DNA of 64,000 nucleotides from Bacillus gaemokensis. GTDB taxonomy: Bacteria > Bacillota > Bacilli > Bacillales > Bacillaceae_G. The position numbers were made by a program, and so were the translations under genes. Below, in pieces: positions 1 through 9,351 of the stretch (its first letter is position 1; every line of letters begins with the position of its first letter). The stretch lies in assembly GCF_001590835.1 (NCBI RefSeq), contig NZ_LTAQ01000001.1, positions 483,989 through 547,988 on the forward strand. Reading direction: 5' to 3'. A model generated the notes under the pieces. The model saw nothing but the letters and a program-made list of their open reading frames with translations. It searched no databases and was not told where the DNA came from.

Positions 1-172
1 CACCATACTTTGTAACAATCCCGTCCCAATACTGCTTCACATCTTCAATTCCTAGCTTATCCAATTGTTGATCTACGACGTTTTTTTCTACAGGAGAAGC
101 TTGTACGACAATCGGTAAAGAAAAGAAGAGGAAGCAAGCAAACAGTAGCTTTGCTCCGAGCCTTCGCAACAT
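1..172 (-). CDS. spoIIIAE: Stage III sporulation protein AE (5-prime part, runs off window)
   Basis: Only the first 57 codons are in the window; the gene continues past base 1. The ATG at 170-172 follows a GGGGGGAG ribosome site and opens with a basic residue run, a hydrophobic stretch and an apparent cleavage region after Val-Gln-Ala, a typical signal peptide. It sits 11 bases after spoIIIAD, in the fixed spoIIIA order. SpoIIIAE is a polytopic membrane protein of the SpoIIIA-SpoIIQ channel that links mother cell and forespore during engulfment. Identity rests on N-terminal features and position. Confidence 0.85.
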   Translation of the reverse strand, partial: MLRRLGAKLLFACFLFFSLPIVVQASPVEKNVVDQQLDKLGIEDVKQYWDGIVTKYG

Positions 173-183
173 TCACTCCCCCC

Positions 184-576
184 TTATCCCGTAGGTAAAA
201 AACCAAGAATTGTTTCAATTACCACCGTTAAAATAGGAATTGCCATTACAAGAATTAAAATTTTCCCTGCCAGTTCAATTTTGGAGGAAATCGCACCTTG
301 TCCAGCATCTTTTGTAATTTGCGCACCAAACTCTGCAATATAAGCAATTCCAATGATTTTCAGCAGCGTCTCTACGTATACGTTGCTTACTTTCGCTTCA
401 CTTGCAACCCGCTCTATCATTCTTAAAATAGAATGAATTTGATCAATAAGTAGAAGAAACATTACACTCCCGATGAACACAATAAACAATGAGGTAATAC
501 TCGATTTATGTTGATTTAAAACAGCAGCCAAAAATGTTGCAACGAGGCCTAATCCGACAATTTGGATAATCTCGAT
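184..576 (-). CDS. spoIIIAD: Stage III sporulation protein AD, start codon uncertain
   Basis: Small membrane protein of the SpoIIIA channel complex, with several hydrophobic segments and the conserved stretch VETLLKIIGIAYIAEFGAQ. The conserved N-terminus (reading IEIIQIVGLGLVATF) is open up to codon GTT at 580-582, but there is no ATG, GTG or TTG before a TTG at 529-531, which would remove the first membrane segment. The AGGGGG ribosome site at 585-590 points best to an ATC codon at 574-576 (8-base spacing), giving 130 residues; the B. subtilis protein is about 133. I placed the start there. See findings. Confidence 0.8.
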   Translation of the reverse strand: MEIIQIVGLGLVATFLAAVLNQHKSSITSLFIVFIGSVMFLLLIDQIHSILRMIERVASEAKVSNVYVETLLKIIGIAYIAEFGAQITKDAGQGAISSKIELAGKILILVMAIPILTVVIETILGFLPTG

Positions 577-590
577 TCGAACCGCCCCCT

Positions 591-794
591 TTACTGGAAG
601 AGAAAGACACTTTTAATCTTGTCAAACAAAGTATTAATCAAAAATGCAACATGAAACAAAATAACGACAAAGCCAACGAGAATGACCCAATTTGCAATAT
701 CTTCTCGTTTTAATTCTTTTAGTACTGTATGAATGAACGCTAAAACAATGCCGATTCCGGCGATTTGAAATATTAATCCAACATCAATGGACAT
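591..794 (-). CDS. spoIIIAC: Stage III sporulation protein AC
   Basis: 67-residue protein with two hydrophobic helices, the same size as B. subtilis SpoIIIAC. It is a small integral membrane subunit of the mother cell to forespore channel complex. It lies 14 bases after spoIIIAB and its stop is next to the ribosome site for spoIIIAD, so translation of the two is probably linked. Sporulation-specific expression by sigma-E is known for the family and is not proven by the sequence. Confidence 0.92.
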   Translation of the reverse strand: MSIDVGLIFQIAGIGIVLAFIHTVLKELKREDIANWVILVGFVVILFHVAFLINTLFDKIKSVFLFQ

Positions 795-808
795 CGCCTT
801 TCTCCCCC

Positions 809-1324
809 CTATAGCAGTAAAATTACGATAAGTAGTCCTGCTAACACACCTAAACTCTTTATCATCTTTTCATATTGAAGTTGCAACGCTTTCGCTTCTC
901 CTTCTTCCCTTTCTAAATGTGTAATACATAAACGAATATGCTTTTGCTGTGATTCGCGATCGTGCTGCCCTAGCGTTTCACCAAATTGCTGCAGTATCTC
1001 GTATTCTGTTTGTCTAAATGCGGTTAATTTCCAGTTCTCTTCTAAACTATCCATCCAAGCTTCCCTAACTGTCTGTTCACCGCTTTCTAACCGCCTGGAG
1101 AAACTGTGAAATATCCAATTCAACGGTTTTGGCATTTGTTTCACTAAACGTTCCGCTGCTTCCGATAATGGCGTATGTCCATACATAATCTCAGCTTCTA
1201 ACGATTGAAGTGCTGCTTTTAAAAGTCTGAGTTGCCGCGGACGTTCACTATACCTTTTCGCGTAAGAGAAACCAAAGAAAGTAGTAACCGCTACAATTAA
1301 CACCGCACCAAATATTTTCACCAT
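809..1324 (-). CDS. spoIIIAB: Stage III sporulation protein AB
   Basis: 171 residues with an N-terminal hydrophobic helix, a charged alpha-helical cytoplasmic-type domain and a C-terminal hydrophobic tail (LGVLAGLLIVILLL). This is the usual SpoIIIAB layout and length; the fold resembles type II secretion F-type subunits. Its ATG overlaps the end of spoIIIAA by 7 bases, which suggests coupled translation. It belongs to the feeding-tube-like channel needed for late forespore gene expression. Confidence 0.92.
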   Translation of the reverse strand: MVKIFGAVLIVAVTTFFGFSYAKRYSERPRQLRLLKAALQSLEAEIMYGHTPLSEAAERLVKQMPKPLNWIFHSFSRRLESGEQTVREAWMDSLEENWKLTAFRQTEYEILQQFGETLGQHDRESQQKHIRLCITHLEREEGEAKALQLQYEKMIKSLGVLAGLLIVILLL

Positions 1325-2244
1325 ACGCTTTGAACCTTGCCTCTTCTTTGAATAGAATTTCCATCTCTATCCTTCACTTGAACAACCGTTCCAGGTCCTT
1401 TTGCTTTTGATAATTCAATAAAGCGATCAAACACACCAAGCTCCACCACAGCCTTTAAAGATGGTCGTTTCATTACATCATCAAAAGAAAATCCGTGCGC
1501 ACTTATAAAAAGCTGAACACCAGCATGCACCGCCTCCATAATCGCTTCACTATCTTCCTGGCGCCCAATCTCATCAACAATTAATACATCCGGACTCATC
1601 GAACGAATCATCATCATCATTCCTTCTGCCTTTGGACATGCATCCAGCACATCAACACGTGGACCAAATTCATATTGCGGAATTCCTTTTACGCATCCGG
1701 CAATTTCAGAGCGTTCATCAACAATTCCCACTTTGCATGAGGGTATTTTATAAGAACTAACTCCTTGACTCATACAACGTGCTACGTCTCTTAGAAGTGT
1801 TGTTTTCCCTGTTTGCGGTGGGCCAATCACCATTGTGTTTAACCAGCGTGAATCGTACAAATAAGACAAGAGCGGCTCAGCAATTCCAATTTTTTGACGA
1901 GCAATCCGAATATTAAATGATGAAATATCCCGAATCATCTTCACTGCACTCTTCTCCGTAATTACCTTTCCTGCCAATCCAATTCGGTGGCCACCTCGCA
2001 AGGTAACATACCCACGTTTTAATTCCTCTTCCATCGTATAAATAGAATATTGACTCAGCTTATTTAATAAGTAGATGGCATCCTCTGCTGTAACGATATA
2101 GTCATAAAAAAACACCTTTCCATATGCAATACATTCAAGCGGTCTTCCAATTCGAACTCGAATTTCTTCTAATGAGCTATATTGTTCACAGCCTTCAATA
2201 AACTGTTTCATCGTTTTCGGTAAAACCTCTAATACTTCTTTCAT
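1318..2244 (-). CDS. spoIIIAA: Stage III sporulation protein AA, secretion-type ATPase
   Basis: 308-residue P-loop ATPase. Walker A is GPPQTGKTTL at about residues 141-150 and Walker B is LIVDE at about 221-225, in the order expected for SpoIIIAA, a relative of type II/IV secretion ATPases. It is thought to power or regulate the SpoIIIA-SpoIIQ channel on the mother cell side. It is the first gene of the spoIIIA operon, 27 bases after yqhV. No promoter is called: the upstream region lacks a match I trust to the sigma-E consensus. Confidence 0.93.
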   Translation of the reverse strand: MKEVLEVLPKTMKQFIEGCEQYSSLEEIRVRIGRPLECIAYGKVFFYDYIVTAEDAIYLLNKLSQYSIYTMEEELKRGYVTLRGGHRIGLAGKVITEKSAVKMIRDISSFNIRIARQKIGIAEPLLSYLYDSRWLNTMVIGPPQTGKTTLLRDVARCMSQGVSSYKIPSCKVGIVDERSEIAGCVKGIPQYEFGPRVDVLDACPKAEGMMMMIRSMSPDVLIVDEIGRQEDSEAIMEAVHAGVQLFISAHGFSFDDVMKRPSLKAVVELGVFDRFIELSKAKGPGTVVQVKDRDGNSIQRRGKVQSVW

Positions 2245-2271
2245 CAGCTTCTCCCCACCAGACTTGACTTA

Positions 2272-2553
2272 CTATTTCAACACTGCAATAAAAATACAGC
2301 CAATTCCAAGAGTTAGAAAAAACAGCTTTAAAAAAGAAATCTCACTTGCAACGCTCGCAATACCGATTGACATCGTTAGAATTAATATAGTCGGTCCAAC
2401 AAATGCCAACATACCGTTTATAAATAATGCTTTTTTCGCATCATTTACATAGAGCATAAGCAAAGCGGCGAACACTTCCACACTACCTGAAAACAATCTA
2501 AGCAGCCCCATAACAAGCACAGATGTTTCCATTGCCGCCAGCCACTGTTTCAT
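2272..2553 (-). CDS. yqhV: YqhV family membrane protein (DUF2619-type)
   Basis: 93 residues with three hydrophobic segments (about residues 10-30, 43-65 and 70-92). Length, hydrophobicity and position directly upstream of spoIIIAA match B. subtilis YqhV. It is preceded by a GAGAAGGTGG-like ribosome site. Function unknown; the gene is probably co-transcribed with spoIIIA, given the 27-base gap and the same strand. Confidence 0.85.
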   Translation of the reverse strand: MKQWLAAMETSVLVMGLLRLFSGSVEVFAALLMLYVNDAKKALFINGMLAFVGPTILILTMSIGIASVASEISFLKLFFLTLGIGCIFIAVLK

Positions 2554-2761
2554 CCTTCCACCTTCTCTCCTAGCAATTACTTTTCGAACAGCTTCTTAGG
2601 CTCAGTGAAAAAGCCGTATTTCAAAAAGAATATATTTGTACAACCATATGCAGAGGTTGTCTATTTCAGAAGTAAAAACATATTTTTCGCATCAGTTATC
2701 ATTAAAATCTGAATATTATAATTAATTTATGTTATATTTAATACAAGAAAGGAGATTTTTG

Positions 2762-3310
2762 ATGAAGCACATAACATTATTACCACTTAATTTACAATAT
2801 GCAGAAATCATTTTTACATTATCAAGTGATTCACATGTGAAAGACGCGTTAGGACTAAAAGTAGAATCTGTAGAAGATACAAAAACATTTATTCGTTTTG
2901 CAATGGAAGAAGAACAGCAAAAACGCTCTTTATCAAGAGTTATTTTAAATGAAAAGCAAGAAATAATTGGCATTACTTCCCTCAAGCATATCAACCACGA
3001 AAAAAAGACATCCCATATCGGTAGCTGGCTCGGCTATTCATATTGGGGAAAAGGGTACAATGAAGCTGCTAAAAAAGAAATTTTTAAAATTGCATTTGAG
3101 GAATTGAATCTTACATACGTATTTGCCGGTGCCAAAACTACTAATATCCGTTCTTTAAAGGCACAGGAAAAACTACCTTACATTTCATTACATGTAGAAA
3201 AACAATTTCCAGATGAACATGCAGCGTTAGAAAAAGAAACAAGATTCCCTTGCGTACTACATGTTGTATCTCGAGAAAACTTTTTAAAGTGGATGAAATT
3301 AAATGATTAG
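2762..3310 (+). CDS. GNAT family N-acetyltransferase (RimJ/RimL-like)
   Basis: 182 residues. The ATG at 2762 is chosen over an ATG at 2729 because AAAGGAGA lies 7 bases upstream. The middle has the acetyl-CoA-binding layout of RimJ/RimL enzymes: a hydrophobic strand (EIIGITSLKHI), a Gly/Trp/Lys-Gly segment (SWLGYSYWGKGYNEAAKKE) and a following strand before the NIRSLKAQEKL helix. These enzymes acetylate N-terminal amines of ribosomal proteins, other proteins, or small molecules; the substrate is unknown. It forms a two-gene unit with the next membrane gene and is not part of the usual spoIIIA-efp order. Confidence 0.8.
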   Translation: MKHITLLPLNLQYAEIIFTLSSDSHVKDALGLKVESVEDTKTFIRFAMEEEQQKRSLSRVILNEKQEIIGITSLKHINHEKKTSHIGSWLGYSYWGKGYNEAAKKEIFKIAFEELNLTYVFAGAKTTNIRSLKAQEKLPYISLHVEKQFPDEHAALEKETRFPCVLHVVSRENFLKWMKLND

Positions 3311-3321
3311 GAGGTTTTGCA

Positions 3322-3624
3322 GTGAAAGCAATTAAATTTATTATGACAATCGCATTTGAGTTTGTCGGCATCTATCTTTTTTCAAAAATCGTTGATTGGT
3401 CATTTATGGAGATCTTCTTTCTTGGGAGTTTAGCGATATTCGGTGTTATTTGGTTGCTTACGTTAAATATCAATCTTAGTGCAAATGTGGATCACGCTAT
3501 ATACAAAACAGGGATAGTAAAACCATTCCGATTCATTTGGAATCCTTACATAATGGGAACAATCAGTCTTATAGCTATCAGTCTTATTACAAGCATCATT
3601 TATTATCTACCTTATTTCACATAA
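3322..3624 (+). CDS. Hypothetical membrane protein, 100 residues
   Basis: GTG start 7 bases after GGAGG; the ribosome site overlaps the acetyltransferase stop region. About three to four hydrophobic segments (roughly residues 5-22, 28-48 and 74-97), no charged catalytic motif. I do not recognise a family. Spacing suggests co-transcription with the upstream GNAT gene, and a strong bidirectional terminator follows. Confidence 0.65.
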   Translation: MKAIKFIMTIAFEFVGIYLFSKIVDWSFMEIFFLGSLAIFGVIWLLTLNINLSANVDHAIYKTGIVKPFRFIWNPYIMGTISLIAISLITSIIYYLPYFT

Positions 3625-3658
3625 AAAAGCACTCGTGATCATCACGAGTGCTTTTTTT
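3623..3658. terminator. Bidirectional terminator between convergent genes
   Basis: The palindrome GCACTCGTGAT / ATCACGAGTGC is flanked by A6 on the left and T7 on the right, so it works for the plus-strand pair 2762-3624 and the minus-strand efp operon. Confidence 0.9.
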
Positions 3659-3659
3659 A

Positions 3660-4217
3660 CTATGCACGAGAAACGTATTTACCTTCACCTGTGTTAATGA
3701 TAAGCATTTCGCCTTCGTTAATAAAGATTGGCACTTGTACAACAAGGCCAGTTTCTAATGTAGCTGGTTTTGTTACGTTAGAAGCTGTATCACCTTTAAT
3801 ACCTGGTTCTGTTTCTACAACTTTTAACTCAACAGTATTTGGAAGCTCAACGCCAAGTACTTCACCTTGGTACGTCATAATAGATACTTCCATGTTTTCT
3901 TTTAAGAATTTTAGCTCGCGCTCGATTTGAGCTTCACCAAGTTCGATTTGTTCATAAGTTCCGTTATCCATAAATACGTGAGACTCACCGCTCGCGTATA
4001 AGTATTGCATACGACGGTTTTCGATATGTGCTTTTTCTACTTTTTCACCAGCACGGAATGTTTTTTCTTGAACAGAGCCTGTGCGAAGGTTACGTAATTT
4101 AGAGCGAACGAACGCTGCGCCTTTACCTGGCTTTACGTGTTGGAAATCAAGTACTTGCCAAAGGCCATTGTCTACCGCAATTGTTAAACCTGTACGAAAA
4201 TCATTTACTGAAATCAT
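3660..4217 (-). CDS. efp: Translation elongation factor P
   Basis: 185 residues, the standard EF-P length. It begins [18 protein letters not shown] and has the [16 protein letters not shown] loop with the Lys residue (about 32) that is modified in many species, then two OB-fold-like domains. EF-P binds between the P and E sites of the ribosome and relieves stalling at polyproline. It is the last gene of the aroQ-pepQ-efp cluster, 20 bases after the peptidase, with an AGGAGG ribosome site. Confidence 0.97.
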   Translation of the reverse strand: MISVNDFRTGLTIAVDNGLWQVLDFQHVKPGKGAAFVRSKLRNLRTGSVQEKTFRAGEKVEKAHIENRRMQYLYASGESHVFMDNGTYEQIELGEAQIERELKFLKENMEVSIMTYQGEVLGVELPNTVELKVVETEPGIKGDTASNVTKPATLETGLVVQVPIFINEGEMLIINTGEGKYVSRA

Positions 4218-4237
4218 GCAAAAAATCCTCCTGTGTA

Positions 4238-5299
4238 TTACAAAATAATAAGTTCTTTTGGAGATTTCGTGATTACTTCATTACCTTCACTTGTTACGAT
4301 GATATCATCTTCAATACGTACACCGCCAACACCTGGAATATAAATGCCCGGCTCTACTGTTACAGCCATACCTGGCTCAAGTACCGTTTCAGAGCGGAAT
4401 GCTAAGCCCGGTGCTTCATGGATTTCAAGCCCTACTCCATGACCAGTAGAATGTCCGAAATATTCACCGTATCCTTTTTCCGTTATGTAGCCACGTGTTA
4501 ATGCATCGGCTTCACGACCAGTTAAACCAGCTTTAATGCCGTTCACACCGCGAAGCTGTGCTTCTAAAACGACATTATAAATTTCTTTTAATTTATCAGA
4601 TGGTTCGCCGACTGCAATTGTACGCGTAATATCAGAACAATATCCTTTATAATAAGCACCGAAGTCTAATGTTACGAAATCTCCTTTTTCTATCACTTTT
4701 TCAGATGCCACACCGTGTGGCAATGCTGAACGAAGTCCTGAAGCAACGATAATATCAAACGAAGAAGATGTTGCTCCTTGTTTTCTCATGAAAAATTCAA
4801 GTTCATTTGACACTTCAATTTCAGATACTCCTGGGCGAATGAATGATAGAATATGTTCAAAGGCAGCATCTGCAATCTGTGCAGCTTCCTTTAATATCTT
4901 AATCTCTGAATCCGTCTTAATCAAGCGTAACTTTTCTACAAGCCCAGAAGTTGGGATAAATTCAGCTTCAATGGCTTCTTTATGTGCTGTATAAGAGCTA
5001 TATGTAAGAGTATCTTGCTCAAAACCAAGCTTTTGAATTCCCAAGTTTTTCACTTGTTTAGCAACTTCATCAAGAATTGGTCCTGTATGCTGTACAATTT
5101 CATAACCAACTGCTTGTTTACCAGCTTGCTCTACGTAACGAAAATCCGTAATAAACAGTGCACGCTCATTAGAAATAAGTACAACACCAGCTGTGCCTGT
5201 GAAATTTGTCATGTATCTACGACTATACTCATTCGTTACTAAAATTCCATCAATGCTAGCTTCTCCAAATGCACTTCTTAATTTCGTAATCTTTTCCAT
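4238..5299 (-). CDS. M24 family Xaa-Pro aminopeptidase/dipeptidase (YqhT/PapA)
   Basis: 353 residues. The N-terminal creatinase-type domain is followed by a pita-bread metallopeptidase domain from about residue 130. Metal ligands and motifs are visible: [17 protein letters not shown] (two Asp), [16 protein letters not shown] (His ligands) and [11 protein letters not shown] plus VRIEDD (two Glu). It removes N-terminal residues before proline or cleaves X-Pro dipeptides in the cytoplasm. Gene order aroQ-papA-efp is the same as in B. subtilis. Confidence 0.93.
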   Translation of the reverse strand: MEKITKLRSAFGEASIDGILVTNEYSRRYMTNFTGTAGVVLISNERALFITDFRYVEQAGKQAVGYEIVQHTGPILDEVAKQVKNLGIQKLGFEQDTLTYSSYTAHKEAIEAEFIPTSGLVEKLRLIKTDSEIKILKEAAQIADAAFEHILSFIRPGVSEIEVSNELEFFMRKQGATSSSFDIIVASGLRSALPHGVASEKVIEKGDFVTLDFGAYYKGYCSDITRTIAVGEPSDKLKEIYNVVLEAQLRGVNGIKAGLTGREADALTRGYITEKGYGEYFGHSTGHGVGLEIHEAPGLAFRSETVLEPGMAVTVEPGIYIPGVGGVRIEDDIIVTSEGNEVITKSPKELIIL

Positions 5300-5303
5300 C
5301 GGT

Positions 5304-5744
5304 TTATGCCTCCCTCAGTTTCTCCAATAATGCAAATAACGCTAACTTATAGCCATAAAAACCAAATCCAACAATTTGTCCCGCCGTGACAGCTGCCGTC
5401 ACAGATTCATGACGAAACGATTCGCGTTGGTGAATGTTAGAAATATGTACTTCAATAACCGGAATCGAAATACTTGCAATTGCATCTCGAATCGCATAGC
5501 TATAATGCGTGAATGCTCCTGGATTTAGAATGATTCCTCTATATATGTCATCAGCTTCATGAATGATGTCAATAAGAGCACCTTCATGATTCGATTGAAA
5601 ACATTCTAACTCCACTCCCAATTTCTCTGCTTCTTTCTTCATCTCTTCTTCTAATGATACCAACGTTCCTTTCCCATATACATTCACCTCTCGAACACCG
5701 AGACGATTTAAGTTAGGGCCGTTAACGAGGAGTACTTTTTTCAT
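5304..5744 (-). CDS. aroQ: 3-dehydroquinate dehydratase, type II
   Basis: 146 residues starting MKKVLLVNGPNLNRLG at the ATG with AAGGAG about 10 bases upstream; a longer in-frame start at 5783 lacks such a site and adds non-conserved residues. Family motifs are present: NGPNLNRLG, the NPGAFTHYSYAIRDA active-site segment and EVHISN. It dehydrates 3-dehydroquinate to 3-dehydroshikimate in the shikimate pathway. It heads an aroQ-peptidase-efp unit with a 4-base gap to the next gene. The shikimate kinase gene aroK lies elsewhere in this window (32490-32987). Confidence 0.96.
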   Translation of the reverse strand: MKKVLLVNGPNLNRLGVREVNVYGKGTLVSLEEEMKKEAEKLGVELECFQSNHEGALIDIIHEADDIYRGIILNPGAFTHYSYAIRDAIASISIPVIEVHISNIHQRESFRHESVTAAVTAGQIVGFGFYGYKLALFALLEKLREA

Positions 5745-5817
5745 ATACTTAAACTCCTTAATATAAAAATGTCTATACAACATTCTAACACAGGAGTTAC
5801 TTATTTGAATAGTTTGT

Positions 5818-6282
5818 CTACTCTAATCCTTCTCCTTGATTCACATTGTTTGCTTCAAACGAAACAGAATATGAAATAAATACACCATATAAAATAAAAA
5901 TACATATTGTTGTTACAATTGTTTCTTTCGGTAACTGAAGTGCACTTTTAATAACAGGTGCAATCGAGCCGATTCCGAAAAACAAAATCCCCCACCAAAA
6001 GAGGCCATAAAGCACTCCTGGTAATACCCCTTCAAATCTTTTGAAAATGGCTTTGTAGAGAAGGGCTACTAAAATGGAAAGGAGCCCCATACAAACAATG
6101 CCTAACACGTTTCCCCAAACCCCTTCTTTCCATGCTCCAAACTCAAACGGTAAAAGGAAATAGTTCGGTCCAGCTTCCGTAAATGAAAAAACATGAAGGA
6201 AATACCATATACTTCCCCAAAAAACACCACCAAATAAACCAATCTGTACAAACTTCTTTGTCATTGATTGTTCTTGCTTCAC
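5818..6282 (-). CDS. yqhR: YqhR family membrane protein
   Basis: 154 residues with four hydrophobic helices (about 10-30, 55-78, 88-110, 118-142). Length and position between aroQ and divergent yqhQ match YqhR. Function unknown. A GGAGGTGTCG ribosome site precedes the start. The divergent spacing to yqhQ (6283-6526) must hold both promoters. Confidence 0.82.
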   Translation of the reverse strand: MKQEQSMTKKFVQIGLFGGVFWGSIWYFLHVFSFTEAGPNYFLLPFEFGAWKEGVWGNVLGIVCMGLLSILVALLYKAIFKRFEGVLPGVLYGLFWWGILFFGIGSIAPVIKSALQLPKETIVTTICIFILYGVFISYSVSFEANNVNQGEGLE

Positions 6283-6526
6283 ATCGACACCTCCGCTTAC
6301 TAGTATGTCCGAAACTATTTTGATGCATGTTTAAATTATGCGAAATTTGTCTATAAAAAGAATAAGAAATGTCCTACTCTCGTAACAATTTCCCTTGTCA
6401 TCAGCTTGTATTTGTCGATAAAATAAAGGAAACTAGGTGATTGTCAAATCTCACAATGACAGAACCAAGTGTGACAATTACCTCTTTTCTACATAAGAGA
6501 GAAACAAGTACAGGTTGGTGTTAAAC

Positions 6527-7450
6527 ATGGCAGAGGAGAAAAAACAAATATATGGCGGGCAAGCAGTCATAGAAGGAGTTATGTTTGGCGGTAGAGAATA
6601 TACTGTTACAGCGATTCGTCGTAAAGATAAATCAATCGAATTTTATCGATTACCACGTGTTCGTAATAAAGTATCATCTGCGCTAAAAAAAGTTCCATTT
6701 TTACGAGGAATTGCCGCTATCATTGATGCAAGTGCCAATGGAGCAAAGCATTTAAACTTTGCTTCCGAACGATTTGATGTTCATCCTGAAGACGATGAAC
6801 AACTGGCACAAAAAAAGGAAGAACAATCAAAATTAACGATGATACTAGGAGTAGCAGCAGTCGGAGTCTTATCATTCATATTCGGCAAAGTCATTTTCAC
6901 AGCTGTTCCAGCGCTGTTAGCGGAATTGACACGACCTATTTTCCCATCTCATACTGGGCAAATTATTGTCGAAAGCATTATTAAGCTCATTCTTTTGCTT
7001 AGCTATATATACATTGTGTCACTCACACCACTGATTAAACGCGTATTTCAATATCACGGTGCAGAGCATAAAGTTATTAATGCTTATGAAAACAAACTCC
7101 CTTTGACTGTAGAGAATGTTCAAAAACAAACTCGACTCCATTATCGTTGCGGTAGTAGTTTTATTGTATTTACTGTCATTGTTGGCATGTTCGTCTACTT
7201 TCTTGTTCCAACAGATCCTCTTTGGGCCCGAGTTGTGAACCGAATTTTATTAATTCCAGTTGTTCTTGGTATTTCATTTGAAGTCTTGCAGTTTACAAAT
7301 CGCTTACGAGATATTCCAATTTTACGTGTATTAGGATACCCAGGATTATGGCTTCAACTATTAACAACAAAAGAGCCAGCAAATGACCAGGTTGAAGTTG
7401 CGATTGCATCATTCGAAGAATTATTACGTTTAGAAAACAAACAACAATAA
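6527..7450 (+). CDS. yqhQ: DUF1385 family membrane protein YqhQ
   Basis: 307 residues. The ATG at 6527 is preferred to GTG at 6515 because GGTTGGTG ends 6 bases upstream and the family starts with MA..YGGQAVIEGVMFGG. The signature GGQAVIEGVMFGG is at residues 9-21, hydrophobic helices lie at about 100-125, 130-165, 195-220 and 230-250, and there is a conserved YHGAEHKVINAYE segment and a Cys in LHYRCGSSF. Function is not established in most species. Divergent from yqhR. Confidence 0.9.
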   Translation: MAEEKKQIYGGQAVIEGVMFGGREYTVTAIRRKDKSIEFYRLPRVRNKVSSALKKVPFLRGIAAIIDASANGAKHLNFASERFDVHPEDDEQLAQKKEEQSKLTMILGVAAVGVLSFIFGKVIFTAVPALLAELTRPIFPSHTGQIIVESIIKLILLLSYIYIVSLTPLIKRVFQYHGAEHKVINAYENKLPLTVENVQKQTRLHYRCGSSFIVFTVIVGMFVYFLVPTDPLWARVVNRILLIPVVLGISFEVLQFTNRLRDIPILRVLGYPGLWLQLLTTKEPANDQVEVAIASFEELLRLENKQQ

Positions 7451-7526
7451 TTTAAAAATGATGTTCAATTCCTTTCCTCATCGCTAATATACTAATTTTA
7501 ATATATGTTTTTAGGAGGTGTTCCTT

Positions 7527-7928
7527 ATGAACGGTCGTTCGTTTATGTTCGCTTTTTTTGTACTTATTATTGGGTTAGCAATATTTGGTCTCATTTCATC
7601 TGTAATTACAGATCCATATGGAATGTTAAAAAACATTGGCATCATGTTACTTGTTGTCGGTATCTTTTACTTGCTATATAAAATGTTTACAAACTCCAGC
7701 GGTTCAGCCAATTCGCAAAACTCCTATAAGCGTGCTGCGAAACAATCGAACCGAAAATACGGAAAACAAAATGTAGCACCCCTAAGCAATTCTTTATTAA
7801 AGCGAAATACTTCCGATGACAAAGGTAAAAAAGGAAATCCATCCTTATTAAAACGGAAGAAAAAACAATCTCACTTAACCGTGATTGAAGGTAAAAAAAA
7901 TAAAAAGAAAGACCGCGCTTCCTTTTAG
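7527..7928 (+). CDS. yqhP: YqhP / SA1362 family small membrane protein
   Basis: 133 residues. GGAGG 8 bases before the ATG at 7527 fixes the start. Two N-terminal transmembrane helices (about 6-27 and 34-55) are followed by a very basic Lys/Ser/Asn-rich tail predicted to be cytoplasmic. Size, topology and position after yqhQ match YqhP. Function unknown. The 3-prime end overlaps the left arm of a terminator hairpin. Confidence 0.8.
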   Translation: MNGRSFMFAFFVLIIGLAIFGLISSVITDPYGMLKNIGIMLLVVGIFYLLYKMFTNSSGSANSQNSYKRAAKQSNRKYGKQNVAPLSNSLLKRNTSDDKGKKGNPSLLKRKKKQSHLTVIEGKKNKKKDRASF

Positions 7929-7948
7929 GAAATGCGGTCTTTCTTTTT
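7902..7948. terminator. Bidirectional terminator between yqhP and the HAD gene
   Basis: AAAGACCGC and GCGGTCTTT arms are flanked by AAAAAG and CTTTTT runs. The left arm lies within the last codons of yqhP and the right side ends just before the stop of the convergent HAD gene. Confidence 0.85.
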
Positions 7949-7950
7949 AT

Positions 7951-8607
7951 TTACACTCGCTCCCTCACATATTGAAGTACTTCTGTCAAACTCTTTTCTT
8001 TCATACTGCTTAAGCGAAGGTGGTAATTTTCAAATTGCAACGCCTTTGTAACCTCATTTGGAACAACGACACATATTAACCCTGCTGCAAGCGCCGCTTT
8101 TAACCCATTTAATGAATCCTCAAACACTACAGCTTCTGAAGGCTCTATACCTAATTCTTCAATGGCCACTCTATACAATGCTGGATCGGGTTTTACTTTC
8201 TCTACATCCTCTTGTGTCTTAATGACTTCAAAATATTCCCGAATTCCTAAGCCTTCTAAAAATCCAACTACCCATTTTCTTGAAGAACTAGAAGCTAAAC
8301 CGATTTTCAATCCAAGGTCTCTTGCTTCTTCTATATATTCTTTCACACCATCACGCGCGACCGGTATTTTCATTTTCTCTTGATGTAAAGTCCAAACCTT
8401 TTCCTTTAGCACGTTCTTATCAAATTGCTCTTTCAATTGTTGTTCAATATATGTATAGAGTACTTCATCTGTTGTTCCAATACATTTCGCAAACTCTTCT
8501 AGAGGTAAATCTCCACCATATTCGCGAATTACTTCTTGAAAAGATTGGAACCAGATTGTTTCTGTATCGACAATTAATCCATCAAAGTCAAAAATAATTG
8601 CTTTCAT
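7951..8607 (-). CDS. HAD-superfamily hydrolase, phosphoglucomutase/phosphatase type
   Basis: 218 residues from the ATG preceded by AAAGGCGGG. HAD motifs: I is DFDGLIVDTE (nucleophile Asp at about residue 8), II is LASSSSRKW, III is KPDPALY with the Lys, IV is VVFEDSLNGLKAA. A helical cap lies between motifs I and II, so it is a subfamily I HAD like beta-phosphoglucomutase and related sugar phosphatases. The exact substrate cannot be read from the sequence. Confidence 0.85.
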   Translation of the reverse strand: MKAIIFDFDGLIVDTETIWFQSFQEVIREYGGDLPLEEFAKCIGTTDEVLYTYIEQQLKEQFDKNVLKEKVWTLHQEKMKIPVARDGVKEYIEEARDLGLKIGLASSSSRKWVVGFLEGLGIREYFEVIKTQEDVEKVKPDPALYRVAIEELGIEPSEAVVFEDSLNGLKAALAAGLICVVVPNEVTKALQFENYHLRLSSMKEKSLTEVLQYVRERV

Positions 8608-8683
8608 TCCTATCCCGCCTTTTACGAAACGTTCTTTTATCTCTCTATACATTCTACTTAAATCAAGCCGTTTCCTTCTCTAA

Positions 8684-8712
8684 ACAAAAAAAGGAAACTT
8701 ATTTCGTTTCCT

Positions 8713-8714
<2 letters not shown>
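8684..8714 (-). terminator. Rho-independent terminator of mntR
   Basis: GGAAAC / GTTTCC arms with a 7-base loop; on the minus strand the hairpin is followed by TTTTTTTG. It overlaps the mntR stop codon. Confidence 0.8.
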
Positions 8715-9339
<625 letters not shown>

Positions 9340-9351
9340 TTATCGTTTCCT

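Noticed and set aside
2600-2728. Sigma-E promoter for yqhV-spoIIIA
   Set aside because: A CATATGGT-like element exists on the minus strand but no -35 at the right distance.
6515-6526. GTG start of yqhQ at 6515
   Set aside because: ATG 6527 has better spacing to GGTTGGTG and fits the family N-terminus.
8608-8652. Upstream ATG of the HAD gene at 8652
   Set aside because: Adds 15 non-conserved residues before MKAIIFDFDG and has no ribosome site as good as that at 8607.
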